Assembly (NCBI GenBank): GCA_035316885.1
Contig: DATHII010000331.1
Location: forward strand, 1-13,757
Direction: 5' to 3'
Origin: DASRTE01 sp035316885
Lineage (GTDB): Bacteria > Actinomycetota > Actinomycetes > Jiangellales > Jiangellaceae
Length of the DNA: 13,757 nucleotides
In this document: positions 5,982 through 13,406 of the stretch, piece by piece
Numbering within the stretch: position 1 is the first letter of the stretch
Layout: the number at the start of each line of letters is the position of its first letter
Program-made: the position numbers and the translations under genes
The notes under the pieces: model-generated
Databases searched by the model: none
What the model saw: the letters and a program-made list of their open reading frames with translations, nothing else
Told to the model about the DNA's origin: nothing

Positions 5982-8171
5982 ATGTCGGTCGCCACGAGCG
6001 GGGGGGCCTGGGCGGCCGCGGTCGAGTCGGTCCTCGAGGCGTCGGCCGCCGGTCCCGAGCGGGTGGCCGAGGCGGTCCTGGCCGCCGCCTCGGTCGTGAC
6101 CACGAGCGGCTCGGCCGCCCTCATCCGCTGGCACAGCGACGGGCCGAAGGTGCTCTTCAGCACCGGGACGGACCTGCACCTGCCGGTGGAACGCCTGCCG
6201 GAAGGCGCTGGGGTCGTCGGCGAGCGTCCGGCGGCGACCGTGCCGTTCGGCTCCAGCACGGACCTGGTCGTCGCCCGTGGGCGGCACGACGGCGCCTTCG
6301 ACCTCGACGAGCTGCGGGCGCTCCGCATCCTGGCCGTCCTCGGCGCTCAGGCCACCGACCGCTCGCAGGAGGCGTTCGCCGCGCTGTACGGCGTGGCGAC
6401 CAAGCTGCTCGGGTCCCGCGACCTGGAGGAGGTCCTGCTCGCCATCGCCAACGCCACCTCGCAGGTTCTCCGGGCCGAGGTCGCGGGCCTGTTCCTGGTC
6501 GACGCCTCCGGGGAGTGTCTGGAGATGCGGTCGGTCGTCGGGCACCGCACCGTCCAGACGGCCAGGCTCCGCGTCAGGCACGGCCAGGGCCTCGCCGGCA
6601 AGGTCTTCTCGACGGGACAGGTCCATCGCGTGGACGACTGGACCACCGACCCGTCGATCACCAAGGAGTTCCTCAGCATCGCGAGCAGGGAGGGCACACA
6701 GTCCGGCCTGTGCGCACCGATGCGGGTGGCTGGCCGCACGGTCGGGGTGGTGTGCGCCTGGCGCCGGCGGCGGTCGATCTTCACCGAGGCCGACGCCCGC
6801 ATCATGAGCGCACTGGCCGACCTGGGGACGGTCGCGGTGGAGAAGGCCCGTATCGACCAGGCGGAACGGGAGGCGGCGGCCAGGCTGCAGGACGCCCACC
6901 GGGAGCTCGAGGACCGCTACCAGGAGGCGGAGAGGGCGCTGCGCATCCACCAGGAGCTCACCCAGATTGCCGTCGAAGGCGCGGAGATGGGCGAGGTCGT
7001 GCGGTCGCTGCGGTCCCTGACCGACGGCTCGGTGGTGGTCGTCAGCGAGGAAGGACGTCCGGTCGCGCACGACGAGACCCCCGACGAGGAGCTCGTCCAG
7101 CTGGTGCAGGCCTGGCAACGCTGGCGGCCCAGAGAGCCCGAACGGGCCTCGTACCTGATCGAGCCGTCGGACGGGCGCTCGTGCTGGACGATCGTGGTTC
7201 CCATCCGGGCCGCCAGGATCGATTGGGGCTGTCTGGCCGTCAGCCTCGCCGCCGAGCCCTCCCGTGGCGACACGGTGGCCGCCGAGCAGGCGGCCACCGT
7301 CTGTGCCCTGCTGGTGGCGCGAGAGGAGGCCGCCGCAGCGGCGACTCGCCGGCTCGAGACGGAGTTTGTCTGGGACCTCCTGGAGGGCCGCGTCACCGAC
7401 GAGGCCGAGGCGCTCGTGCGCGCCCGCCAGATGCAGCGCACCCTCCCGAAGCGGGCTCGAGTGGTGCTGGTCCGGGTCTACGGCTGGGAACAGCTGATGC
7501 ATTCGGAGCACTGGACGGCCGAGCAGCTCGAGCGCGCCCGAGGCCGCATGGGGCAAGCGCTCCTCGAACGGCTCGGACAGCTGCGCCCAGCCAGGGTGAC
7601 CGCGCACCGGGCCGATCTGTTCGTCGTGCTCGCCCCGCTCCAGGGCGGCGACCTGGTGGATCATGCCCGACAGCTCGGTGAGCTGGCGGTCTCGGCCGTG
7701 GAATCCCCGACCCTGCGGGCGGCCGCCGGCGTCGGAGGCGTCGTCGAGTCGGTGCTCGAGTTCCCTGAGGGGTTCCGGCAGGCACGCTTTGCACTGGCGG
7801 CCGCCGCCCTGCCGGAGCACCCCGTCATGGTCTTCGACGAGCTGGGGGTGCTGCAGTTCCTCCTGACGCCGTCCGACCGTGGCGACCTGGACAGGTTCGT
7901 CGAGCAGACGCTGGGCGTCCTGCTCGCCTACGACCGGGCCCACAAGACCAAGCTGATCGCGACGGTCGAGGCGTATCTGGCCTCCGACTGCAACCTCCAC
8001 CGGGCGGCCCAGCGGCTGTTCGTGCATCCCAAGACGATGCGGTACCGCCTGCAGCGGATGCACAGTCTCACCGGGCTTCGGTTCGACCAGCAGGACGATC
8101 GGTTCAACCTGCAGCTGGCGCTCAAGATCCTGCGCCTCAACCCCCAGGAGGGAGCGCCACCTCCAGATTGA
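5982..8171 (+). CDS. GAF-domain PucR/CdaR-type transcriptional regulator
   Basis: This 729-residue regulator has three parts. Residues about 10-125 look like a degenerate sensor domain. A GAF domain follows at about 133-296 (ALYGVATKLLGSRDLEEVLL through GQGLAGKVFSTGQ, GLCAPMRVAGRTVGVVCAW and FTEADARIMSALA). A short coiled-coil (about 297-330, EREAAARLQDAHRELEDRYQ) leads into a CdaR-like middle region and a C-terminal PucR helix-turn-helix of about 65 residues (TVEAYLASDCNLHRAAQRLF, VHPKTMRYRLQRMHSLTGL). PucR-family proteins bind DNA as ligand-responsive activators or repressors. The ligand is not known; given the neighbours, an epoxide, ketone or CoM conjugate could be sensed (inference). It is divergent from the KPCC gene. 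The start is ATG 5982; a TTG at 5910 is in frame but would overlap the likely promoter. The frame has no alternative ATG or GTG closer to the strong ribosome site at 5954-5962. Confidence 0.88.
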   Translation: MSVATSGGAWAAAVESVLEASAAGPERVAEAVLAAASVVTTSGSAALIRWHSDGPKVLFSTGTDLHLPVERLPEGAGVVGERPAATVPFGSSTDLVVARGRHDGAFDLDELRALRILAVLGAQATDRSQEAFAALYGVATKLLGSRDLEEVLLAIANATSQVLRAEVAGLFLVDASGECLEMRSVVGHRTVQTARLRVRHGQGLAGKVFSTGQVHRVDDWTTDPSITKEFLSIASREGTQSGLCAPMRVAGRTVGVVCAWRRRRSIFTEADARIMSALADLGTVAVEKARIDQAEREAAARLQDAHRELEDRYQEAERALRIHQELTQIAVEGAEMGEVVRSLRSLTDGSVVVVSEEGRPVAHDETPDEELVQLVQAWQRWRPREPERASYLIEPSDGRSCWTIVVPIRAARIDWGCLAVSLAAEPSRGDTVAAEQAATVCALLVAREEAAAAATRRLETEFVWDLLEGRVTDEAEALVRARQMQRTLPKRARVVLVRVYGWEQLMHSEHWTAEQLERARGRMGQALLERLGQLRPARVTAHRADLFVVLAPLQGGDLVDHARQLGELAVSAVESPTLRAAAGVGGVVESVLEFPEGFRQARFALAAAALPEHPVMVFDELGVLQFLLTPSDRGDLDRFVEQTLGVLLAYDRAHKTKLIATVEAYLASDCNLHRAAQRLFVHPKTMRYRLQRMHSLTGLRFDQQDDRFNLQLALKILRLNPQEGAPPPD

Positions 8172-8412
8172 GCGCCCGTCAGGCGACCGGCGGGTCACGC
8201 TCGACGGAGGCAGGCACCGCTCCGGTGGCACATTGGGGACCTTGACCTGGCATCCCTGGTCCACGAGGACGGAAACGCTGGCGAGTGGGCATGCCGGGAT
8301 AACGAGCAGCCCTCGCTTTGCTCCGGCGCCGATATGGCATCTCCCGCCTCCTCAACGTAGAACCACCACCAGCGGGTCGTCGCGCGCCGTTCACAAGCCG
8401 TGAGGTGAGGCC
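8172..8412. other. Intergenic region without a recognised gene
   Basis: This 241-bp gap separates the regulator from the membrane-protein gene. I see no protein-coding frame with family character and no stable terminator hairpin with a T-tract. TTGACC at 8242-8247 resembles a -35 but has no -10 at a normal distance. The membrane-protein/LarA-like pair may therefore have its own promoter here that I cannot place. Confidence 0.3.
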
Positions 8413-9489
8413 ATGACCGAGGCCGTTTCGGGTCCTGTCGCGCGAACGGAGGCAGCCGAAGCGCGCAGCGGGCCCCTTCCGAGGGTCGTTCCAGGAATCC
8501 CGTGGGTCGCCGGCATCCTCGTCGGCGCCACCATCTCGTATGTCGTGCTCCGGGCGCTGTTCGATGCGCTCGACGTCGGTCCGACTCCGCTCATGAGCAT
8601 CGGCACGATGCTCGTCGGCGCCGCGATCGCCACCACCTTCGCGCTGGCCGGCTTCCGGCCGCTGGACCGCGTCGCCAACCCCACCACCCGGGCGACGCTG
8701 CTGCTGGTGCTGTCGCTGGTGCTCGCGTTCGCCTTCTGGACGCTGTTCTCGGGCGTGTTCGGCTACGACATGGTCGCCTGGTCGTTCCCGATCATCGCGA
8801 CCCTCTGGTGGTGGATCGCGGCCACCAGCTTCATCGGCGAGGACGCGCATCTGGCCGACCTCAGCCCCGGCCGCCGCACGGCGCTGAACGTGGTCATCTG
8901 GATCGCCGGGACCTGGCTGATCGCGCGGACCTTCGTCTGGATCCCGCCGTTCTGGTTCGGGTTCATCCAGACACTGCTGGTGACCGGCGGCTTCGCGTAC
9001 CTGCTCCGCCGCGTCCGGCAGCCGACCAAGAGCCTGTACGCCTGGGGCATCCTGGTCGCCCTCACCGGCGTCGTCATCGTGGTGTCGAGCGCGCTCGACG
9101 TCTGGGACACGGCCGCGAGGGTGGGTCCGTGGGCCGTCGGCGGCCCGACGCCCCAGTGGGGGATCTTCTTCGCCCTCTGGTGCGGCCTGAACTACGGGGT
9201 GCTGGCCTGCATCCAATGCTGGCCGTTCAGCCGCATCCGCCAGCCGTGGGGGACCACGCTGGCGGTTGTGGCGGTCATCGGCTGGGCCGCCAGCATCGCC
9301 TGGATCGCCGCCGCGCTGTTCGACACCTTCTTCGCTGATCACGCGACCGCGCTGCTCGAGGCGCAGGTGTGGGGATGGCACACGGTGTTCTGGGGCTTCT
9401 GCTTCGCCCTGCTGTACGGAGTCGGCTCAGCCCCCTACCTCTGGGCCGGGCAGCGAACGCCCGGCACCTGGGAAGACGTGGACACCTGA
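8413..9489 (+). CDS. Integral membrane protein of unknown family, about ten helices
   Basis: I do not recognise this 358-residue protein. After a polar, Ala/Glu-rich N-terminus of about 27 residues, roughly ten hydrophobic segments can be seen, starting near residues 28, 60, 93, 120, 157, 180, 212, 248, 278 and 323. Several are rich in Trp and Phe (IATLWWWIAATSF, FVWIPPFWFGF, VWGWHTVFWGFCFALLYG). No nickel-transporter motif such as the NiCoT HX4DH pattern and no ABC or MFS signature is seen. The next gene, the LarA-like protein, begins 20 bp downstream with a strong ribosome site, so the two are very likely one transcript. This suggests transport of a substrate or a membrane role in the LarA-like enzyme's pathway, but that is inference only. 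The start ATG has a modest GAGGTGAGG immediately upstream. Confidence 0.8.
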   Translation: MTEAVSGPVARTEAAEARSGPLPRVVPGIPWVAGILVGATISYVVLRALFDALDVGPTPLMSIGTMLVGAAIATTFALAGFRPLDRVANPTTRATLLLVLSLVLAFAFWTLFSGVFGYDMVAWSFPIIATLWWWIAATSFIGEDAHLADLSPGRRTALNVVIWIAGTWLIARTFVWIPPFWFGFIQTLLVTGGFAYLLRRVRQPTKSLYAWGILVALTGVVIVVSSALDVWDTAARVGPWAVGGPTPQWGIFFALWCGLNYGVLACIQCWPFSRIRQPWGTTLAVVAVIGWAASIAWIAAALFDTFFADHATALLEAQVWGWHTVFWGFCFALLYGVGSAPYLWAGQRTPGTWEDVDT

Positions 9490-9509
9490 GCCGAAGGAGG
9501 TCGGTCCGG

Positions 9510-10991
9510 ATGAAGGTGGACGGCATCGAGTACGGCCGCGAGGCCCCGTGGGAGATCGAAGTGCCGGACTCCGCGATCGTGGTGGAGGGGACGGCCCCCG
9601 AGCGCATCCCGCCACCCCTCGAGGACCCTGTCCAGGCGGTGCGCGACGCCATCCGCAACCCCCTCGGGATGGCGCCGCTCGCCGACCAGGTCACCAGCTC
9701 GAGCAAGGTCACCATCGCGGTCAACGACTGGATGGGCTTCCCCACCGCCGTCGAGGTCGTCCTCGACGAGCTGCGGGAGGCCGGCGTCGACGAGCGCAAC
9801 GTCCGCATCGTGGTCGCCGGTGGCCTGCACCCGAAGGTGACCCGCAGCGAGCTCTTCCTGTCGCGGGTCGGGCGTGCCATCAATCCTCCCTACCCGTCGC
9901 CGTTCCACATCCTGCCGCCCGAGGTGGTCGACCGCTTCTGGCCGACCGGGTGGGCGAGCAGCCGGATCCGGCCGCACGACGCGGCCGACCCGGACCACCT
10001 GGTCGACCTCGGCGTCACCGAGTACGGGGACCTGGTCGAGATGAACGACTGCGTCGTCACCTCCGACCTGGTCGTCTACATGAGCGGCTGGACCGGTCTG
10101 CCCTCCATCTGGGGCGGCTATCTCGGCGGCGGGCAGGGCGTCACGGTCGGTCTCGGGAGCGCCGGCAGCATCATGACCCACCACTCGTTCCGGGTCCACG
10201 AGCACCGCGAGTCGATGGCCTCCGACGCCCGCAAGCAGCTCTTCATGAAGCACAAGGAGTCGGTCGCCAGCTTCGTCGAGCAGGCCACCGGCAAGAAGAT
10301 CTTCTACGTCGAGGGCTCGGTGAACTCCAACGCCGCCTTCGCGGGAGTGCATGCCGGGGACGGGGCGTCCATCCGGGAGCCAGCCTTCGCCCTGGCCGAC
10401 AAGGAGAAGATCATCGACATCCCCGAGCAGGTGGACGTGTTCGTCTCCGGCGCGCCGCAATGGGGGATCTTCTACGACACGGCCGACAACCCGATCATGT
10501 CGCTCATACAGGCCAACGCCCGGATCCGCGAGTACGTCGGGGACAAGCCACCGCTGCGCGAGGGTGGCGTCGCCATCCTGGTGACGCCGTGCGACGGCAC
10601 GATCGACGAGCGCTGGCGGCCATCGGACCGGGAGATGCTCCAGCTGTTCAACCGTCTGGGCCACGATCCGGCGAAGCTGGAGGACTACGAGGAGGAGTAC
10701 GCCAACCGCCAGGACCTCATCGCCAAGTACCGCTACGCCAATGCCGCGCACCCGCTGCACCCGTTCCCGATCCTCTATGAGAACGCGTTCCTGCTGAACC
10801 TGACGAGCAAGATCATCTTCTGCGGGGCGCGGGATCCCGAGGCGGCGGCGTTGGTGGGCGCAACGGCGGTCCCGACCTGGGAGGATGCGTGGCGGCTGGC
10901 GTGCCGGACCCTCGGCACCCGCGATCCCTCGGTGATGGTCACTCCCAAGGTCAGCCAGCGGCTGCCGCTGCTGTGGCGCGTCACGGGGTGA
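9510..10991 (+). CDS. Divergent LarA-family (DUF2088) nickel-pincer enzyme
   Basis: LarA enzymes use the NPN cofactor to move hydride on 2-hydroxyacids. This 493-residue protein is longer than lactate racemase (about 425). It keeps the family frame: VVAGGLHPKVT (101-111, compare LarA IATGxHRPMT), RPHDAADPDHLVDLGVT (154-170), with H156 at the first catalytic His (LarA H108), and IMTHHS (221-226), with H225 at the nickel ligand (H200). By my hand alignment three hallmarks are lost: the DxTRP segment with the substrate Arg becomes DWMGFP (73-78), the second catalytic His (H174) falls on Ser/Pro near 198-199, and the cofactor-binding Lys (K184) is Q209 in LGGGQG. It may bind NPN noncovalently, and its substrate is probably not lactate. 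AAGGAGG at 9494-9500 sets the start. larB and larE in the same window support NPN use. Confidence 0.82.
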   Translation: MKVDGIEYGREAPWEIEVPDSAIVVEGTAPERIPPPLEDPVQAVRDAIRNPLGMAPLADQVTSSSKVTIAVNDWMGFPTAVEVVLDELREAGVDERNVRIVVAGGLHPKVTRSELFLSRVGRAINPPYPSPFHILPPEVVDRFWPTGWASSRIRPHDAADPDHLVDLGVTEYGDLVEMNDCVVTSDLVVYMSGWTGLPSIWGGYLGGGQGVTVGLGSAGSIMTHHSFRVHEHRESMASDARKQLFMKHKESVASFVEQATGKKIFYVEGSVNSNAAFAGVHAGDGASIREPAFALADKEKIIDIPEQVDVFVSGAPQWGIFYDTADNPIMSLIQANARIREYVGDKPPLREGGVAILVTPCDGTIDERWRPSDREMLQLFNRLGHDPAKLEDYEEEYANRQDLIAKYRYANAAHPLHPFPILYENAFLLNLTSKIIFCGARDPEAAALVGATAVPTWEDAWRLACRTLGTRDPSVMVTPKVSQRLPLLWRVTG

Positions 10992-11018
10992 CCAGGCGGT
11001 CGGCTCTGGGTTGGCGGC

Positions 11019-12263
11019 TCAGCCGCGGCCGTGCGCGATGCGGCTCGACTCGGGTCGGGCCTTGAGCCGCAGCATGGCCGCGACGCCGAGCGCAGGGCCG
11101 GGCGCGAGGAACGCGAACGCCCAGCGCCAGCTGACGGCGTCCCGCAGCAGCGGCACCAGCCAGATGGTCACCATCGTCAGCGAGAAGCCGACGGCCAGCT
11201 GCACCGTGAGTGCCGTGCCGACATAGGCCTGATCGGCGAGCTCGGTGACCATCGCGGAGAACTGCGCCGAGTCGGCCACCACCGCCACGCCCCACACGAC
11301 CCCGACGCCCAGGACGAGCCAGAGCGGTCTGCCGAAGGTCAGCCCGATCAACACCGCGCAGGAACCGGAGATTGCCATGGCGAGCGCGGTCGTCCGGGTG
11401 CGCCCCCAACGGTCGCCGAGGACGCCGCCCAGGCAGCAGCCAACCGCGCCGGCGCCGATGACCAGGAAGGTCCCGAGCCCGGCCGCGGCCCGGGTCGGGC
11501 CGGCGGGATCAGCGGCCCGCAGACTGTCGGCGAGGAACACCGCGAACCACGACCACATCGCGTACAGCTCCCACATGTGCCCGAAGTAGCCGAGGTTGGC
11601 CAGGCGGACGCCGGGGTCGGCAAAGGCGCGGAGGGCGTAGCGGGGCTCGAAGGTGGCGCGCGGGAACGGAAAGGGGCCGTCGCGGACGAGCAGCAGCACG
11701 ATCAACCCGCCGAGCAGCGTCGACGCCGAGGCGGCGAGAACGACCTGCTGCCAGGGTAGGCCGCCGATCCCGTTGATCAGGTGGGGGAGCGCGGAGCCGA
11801 TGGTGAGGGCACCGACCATGACGCCGAGCGCGAGGCCGCGACCGCGCTGGAACCAGGTCGCCATGATCTTGAGCGCCGGCGGGTAGATGCCGGCGACGAA
11901 GCAGCCGGTGGCGAACCGGAGCGGCAGCGCGGTCGCTGGGTCATGGCAGGCGGCGACCAGCCCGTTGACCAGCGCGGCGCCGACCGAGGCGGCGAAGAAG
12001 ACCCGGCGGGCCGGGATGCGGTCTGGGAGGTTGATGACCGCCGAGACCAGGGCTCCGGTGACGAACCCGAGCTGTACGGCCATGGTGAGCCAGGCCGCCT
12101 CGGTGGAGGACAGCGCCCAACTCGTCCGCAGCTGCGGCAGCACCGCGGATGCCGAGAACCAGGTGGTCATGGACAGCACCATCGCCGCGGCCAGCAGGGC
12201 CAGCACACGCCAGCGACCGGCCGACCGGCTGGGCGCCGGGCTCGTGCGGGGCTGGAGGCTCAT
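11019..12263 (-). CDS. Major facilitator superfamily transporter
   Basis: This 414-residue protein has the two-times-six helix pattern of MFS permeases. The first helix is near residues 18-40 (VLALLAAAMVLSMTTWFSAS), and NLPDRIPARRVF (about 78-89) occupies the place of the MFS loop 2-3 motif. GGVLGDRWGRTRT in the second half is a clear copy of the MFS GxxxDRxGRR motif after helix 8. A long central loop (DGPFPFPRATFEPRY) separates the halves. The substrate cannot be told from sequence. It is convergent with the LarA-like gene (27-bp gap) and divergent from the HAD gene, so it is not in the same transcript as the CoM/NPN genes. It has no clear Shine-Dalgarno; TACGGT (complement of 12272-12277) lies 8 nt before the ATG, suggesting a near-leaderless message. 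Confidence 0.88.
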   Translation of the reverse strand: MSLQPRTSPAPSRSAGRWRVLALLAAAMVLSMTTWFSASAVLPQLRTSWALSSTEAAWLTMAVQLGFVTGALVSAVINLPDRIPARRVFFAASVGAALVNGLVAACHDPATALPLRFATGCFVAGIYPPALKIMATWFQRGRGLALGVMVGALTIGSALPHLINGIGGLPWQQVVLAASASTLLGGLIVLLLVRDGPFPFPRATFEPRYALRAFADPGVRLANLGYFGHMWELYAMWSWFAVFLADSLRAADPAGPTRAAAGLGTFLVIGAGAVGCCLGGVLGDRWGRTRTTALAMAISGSCAVLIGLTFGRPLWLVLGVGVVWGVAVVADSAQFSAMVTELADQAYVGTALTVQLAVGFSLTMVTIWLVPLLRDAVSWRWAFAFLAPGPALGVAAMLRLKARPESSRIAHGRG

Positions 12264-12418
12264 ACCGGCGAACCGTATCGCGGCGGCGGCCAGGAGTCCC
12301 TGTCCCCGACGGTGCGAATCCGTCTGCCGCCTTGGCCATCGGCGGCATGGCCGGTCGGGCGTGCCCCGAGCGAACGCGAGCCGAGCCGCCCCAGCCCGCC
12401 CGCCGCTACCTTGGAGGC
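12264..12418. promoter_or_regulatory. Divergent MFS/HAD promoter region
   Basis: Toward the HAD gene, TACCTT (12407-12412) is a TANNNT -10 match ending 6 nt before its ATG, fitting a leaderless transcript; the GGAGG between them is too close to the ATG for a normal ribosome site. Toward the MFS gene, TACGGT (complement of 12272-12277) is the matching candidate. A perfect 6-bp inverted repeat, GCCGCC (12326-12331) and GGCGGC (12341-12346), lies between them and could be an operator or chance in GC-rich DNA. Confidence 0.35.
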
Positions 12419-13231
12419 ATGGACGGGACCAGGCTGGTCGCCAGCGACCTCGACGGCACCCTGCTCCGGCCGGACGAGACGGTCTCGGAGCGGACGCGAG
12501 CGGCCATCGCGGCCACCAGGGAGGCCGGGATCACGTTGGTGCTGGTGAGCGGCCGCCCGCCCCGCAGCCTTGGGCCGATCGCGGAACGCATCGGCGTCGG
12601 CGGGTTCGCCATCTGCGCCAACGGCGCGGTGACCTGGGACCTGGACGCGGGCATGATGGTCGACCACAGCCCCCTGGCCGCCGACCTGTCGGCCCGGCTG
12701 GTCCACGCCCTGCGCCAGGCCATCCCCGGGGTGGTGTTCGCGGTCGAGCTGGAGGGCGGGTCCGGCCGCGAGGCCGGCTGGAGCGAGGGGCTGCGGCTCC
12801 CGGACCCAGACGTCCTGGAGGCCGACGCCCTCGAGCTGATCACCGGGCCGGTGACCAAGCTGCTGGTCCGCCACCCGGCCCTGCCCTTCGCCGAGGTGGC
12901 CGAGCGGGCCCGCGACGCCGTCGGCGACGACGCGGTGGTCACCTGGGCCGGCCTCCAGGTGGTGGAGATCTCGGCCGCCGGCGTGACCAAGGCGTTTGCC
13001 CTTGAGCGGCTCTGCCGCCGCCTCGGCGTCGCCCGGCACCAGGTGGTCGCCGTCGGCGACATGCCCAACGACCTGGCCATGCTGGCCTGGGCGGGGACCT
13101 CGGTCGCGGTCGCGAACGCACAGCAATCCGTCCTCGAGGTCGCCGACCAGGTGACAGCGAGCAACCTCGATGATGGCGTCGCGCAGCTACTCGAACGCAT
13201 CATCGCTGCGCAGGACGGCCATCGGCGTTGA
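12419..13231 (+). CDS. Cof-type HAD-IIB family sugar-phosphate phosphatase
   Basis: This 270-residue protein has the four HAD motifs: DLDGT (10-14, nucleophile D10 and acid/base D12), VSGRP with S44, a lysine in the VTKAFALERL region, and VGDMPNDLAML for motif IV, which binds magnesium. The large cap inserted between motifs II and III marks the Cof/IIB subclass, whose members remove phosphate from sugar phosphates, nucleotides or related metabolites; the substrate here cannot be told. The start at 12419 places DLDGT at the usual distance from the N-terminus; the open frame continues to 12149 but overlaps the MFS gene antisense. No link to the CoM genes is apparent, although ComB-type phosphosulfolactate phosphatase is missing from the window and a HAD enzyme could in principle act there (speculation). 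Confidence 0.9.
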   Translation: MDGTRLVASDLDGTLLRPDETVSERTRAAIAATREAGITLVLVSGRPPRSLGPIAERIGVGGFAICANGAVTWDLDAGMMVDHSPLAADLSARLVHALRQAIPGVVFAVELEGGSGREAGWSEGLRLPDPDVLEADALELITGPVTKLLVRHPALPFAEVAERARDAVGDDAVVTWAGLQVVEISAAGVTKAFALERLCRRLGVARHQVVAVGDMPNDLAMLAWAGTSVAVANAQQSVLEVADQVTASNLDDGVAQLLERIIAAQDGHRR

Positions 13232-13258
13232 GCGACGGTCGCGCTTCGCCGTCTCGCC

Positions 13259-13402
13259 ATGCGTCGGACGAAGCGAGCGACTGCCTGCTCCATCGCCCTG
13301 GTCCTGTCCTGCTCGCTGCTTATGGATGCTGCCAGCGGGAAGCCCCGAAGGCATCCTGAGGTTATAGCCTTGTCGGACAGCTTCGGAATCACGAGGAAGG
13401 AG
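13259..13402 (+). pseudogene. Possible remnant of a secreted SMP-30-like paralogue (N-terminus only)
   Basis: A frame from ATG 13259 encodes an Arg/Lys-rich start, a hydrophobic signal-like segment (ACSIALVLSCSLL) and then RHPEVIALSDSFG. This last part resembles the mature start of the next gene (PFPDTIGLPDGF). After that the similarity stops and the frame runs on, in a different phase, through the next gene with Arg/Pro-rich shadow sequence. The simplest reading is the surviving 5' end of a tandem paralogue whose remainder was deleted. It has no ribosome site. It may also be chance; the remnant's right boundary is approximate. Confidence 0.3.
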
Positions 13403-13406
13403 CACG

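Noticed and set aside
5858..6328. 157-codon upstream extension of the KPCC frame
   Set aside because: The extension is Ser/Arg/Pro-rich, unlike the family, and lies antisense to the regulator. Starting at 5857 gives 523 residues with F501/H506 at the numbering I recall for KPCC.
8226..8245. Sigma-54-like element starting TGGCAC upstream of the membrane-protein gene
   Set aside because: The second half (TTGC at the fixed spacing) is missing, so the match is partial and likely chance.
4380..8264. A very long minus-strand open frame of 1294 codons
   Set aside because: Its product is Arg/Pro/Gly/His-rich low-complexity sequence, and it overlaps the clear regulator (plus) and KPCC (minus, other frame). 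It is a GC-bias shadow.
8179..9381. 400-codon minus-strand frame opposite the membrane protein
   Set aside because: It is highly charged Arg/Asp/Pro-rich shadow sequence, while the plus strand encodes clear membrane helices.
9435..10760. 441-codon minus-strand frame opposite the LarA-like gene
   Set aside because: The plus-strand frame has LarA-family motifs and a strong ribosome site; the minus frame shows only compositional bias.
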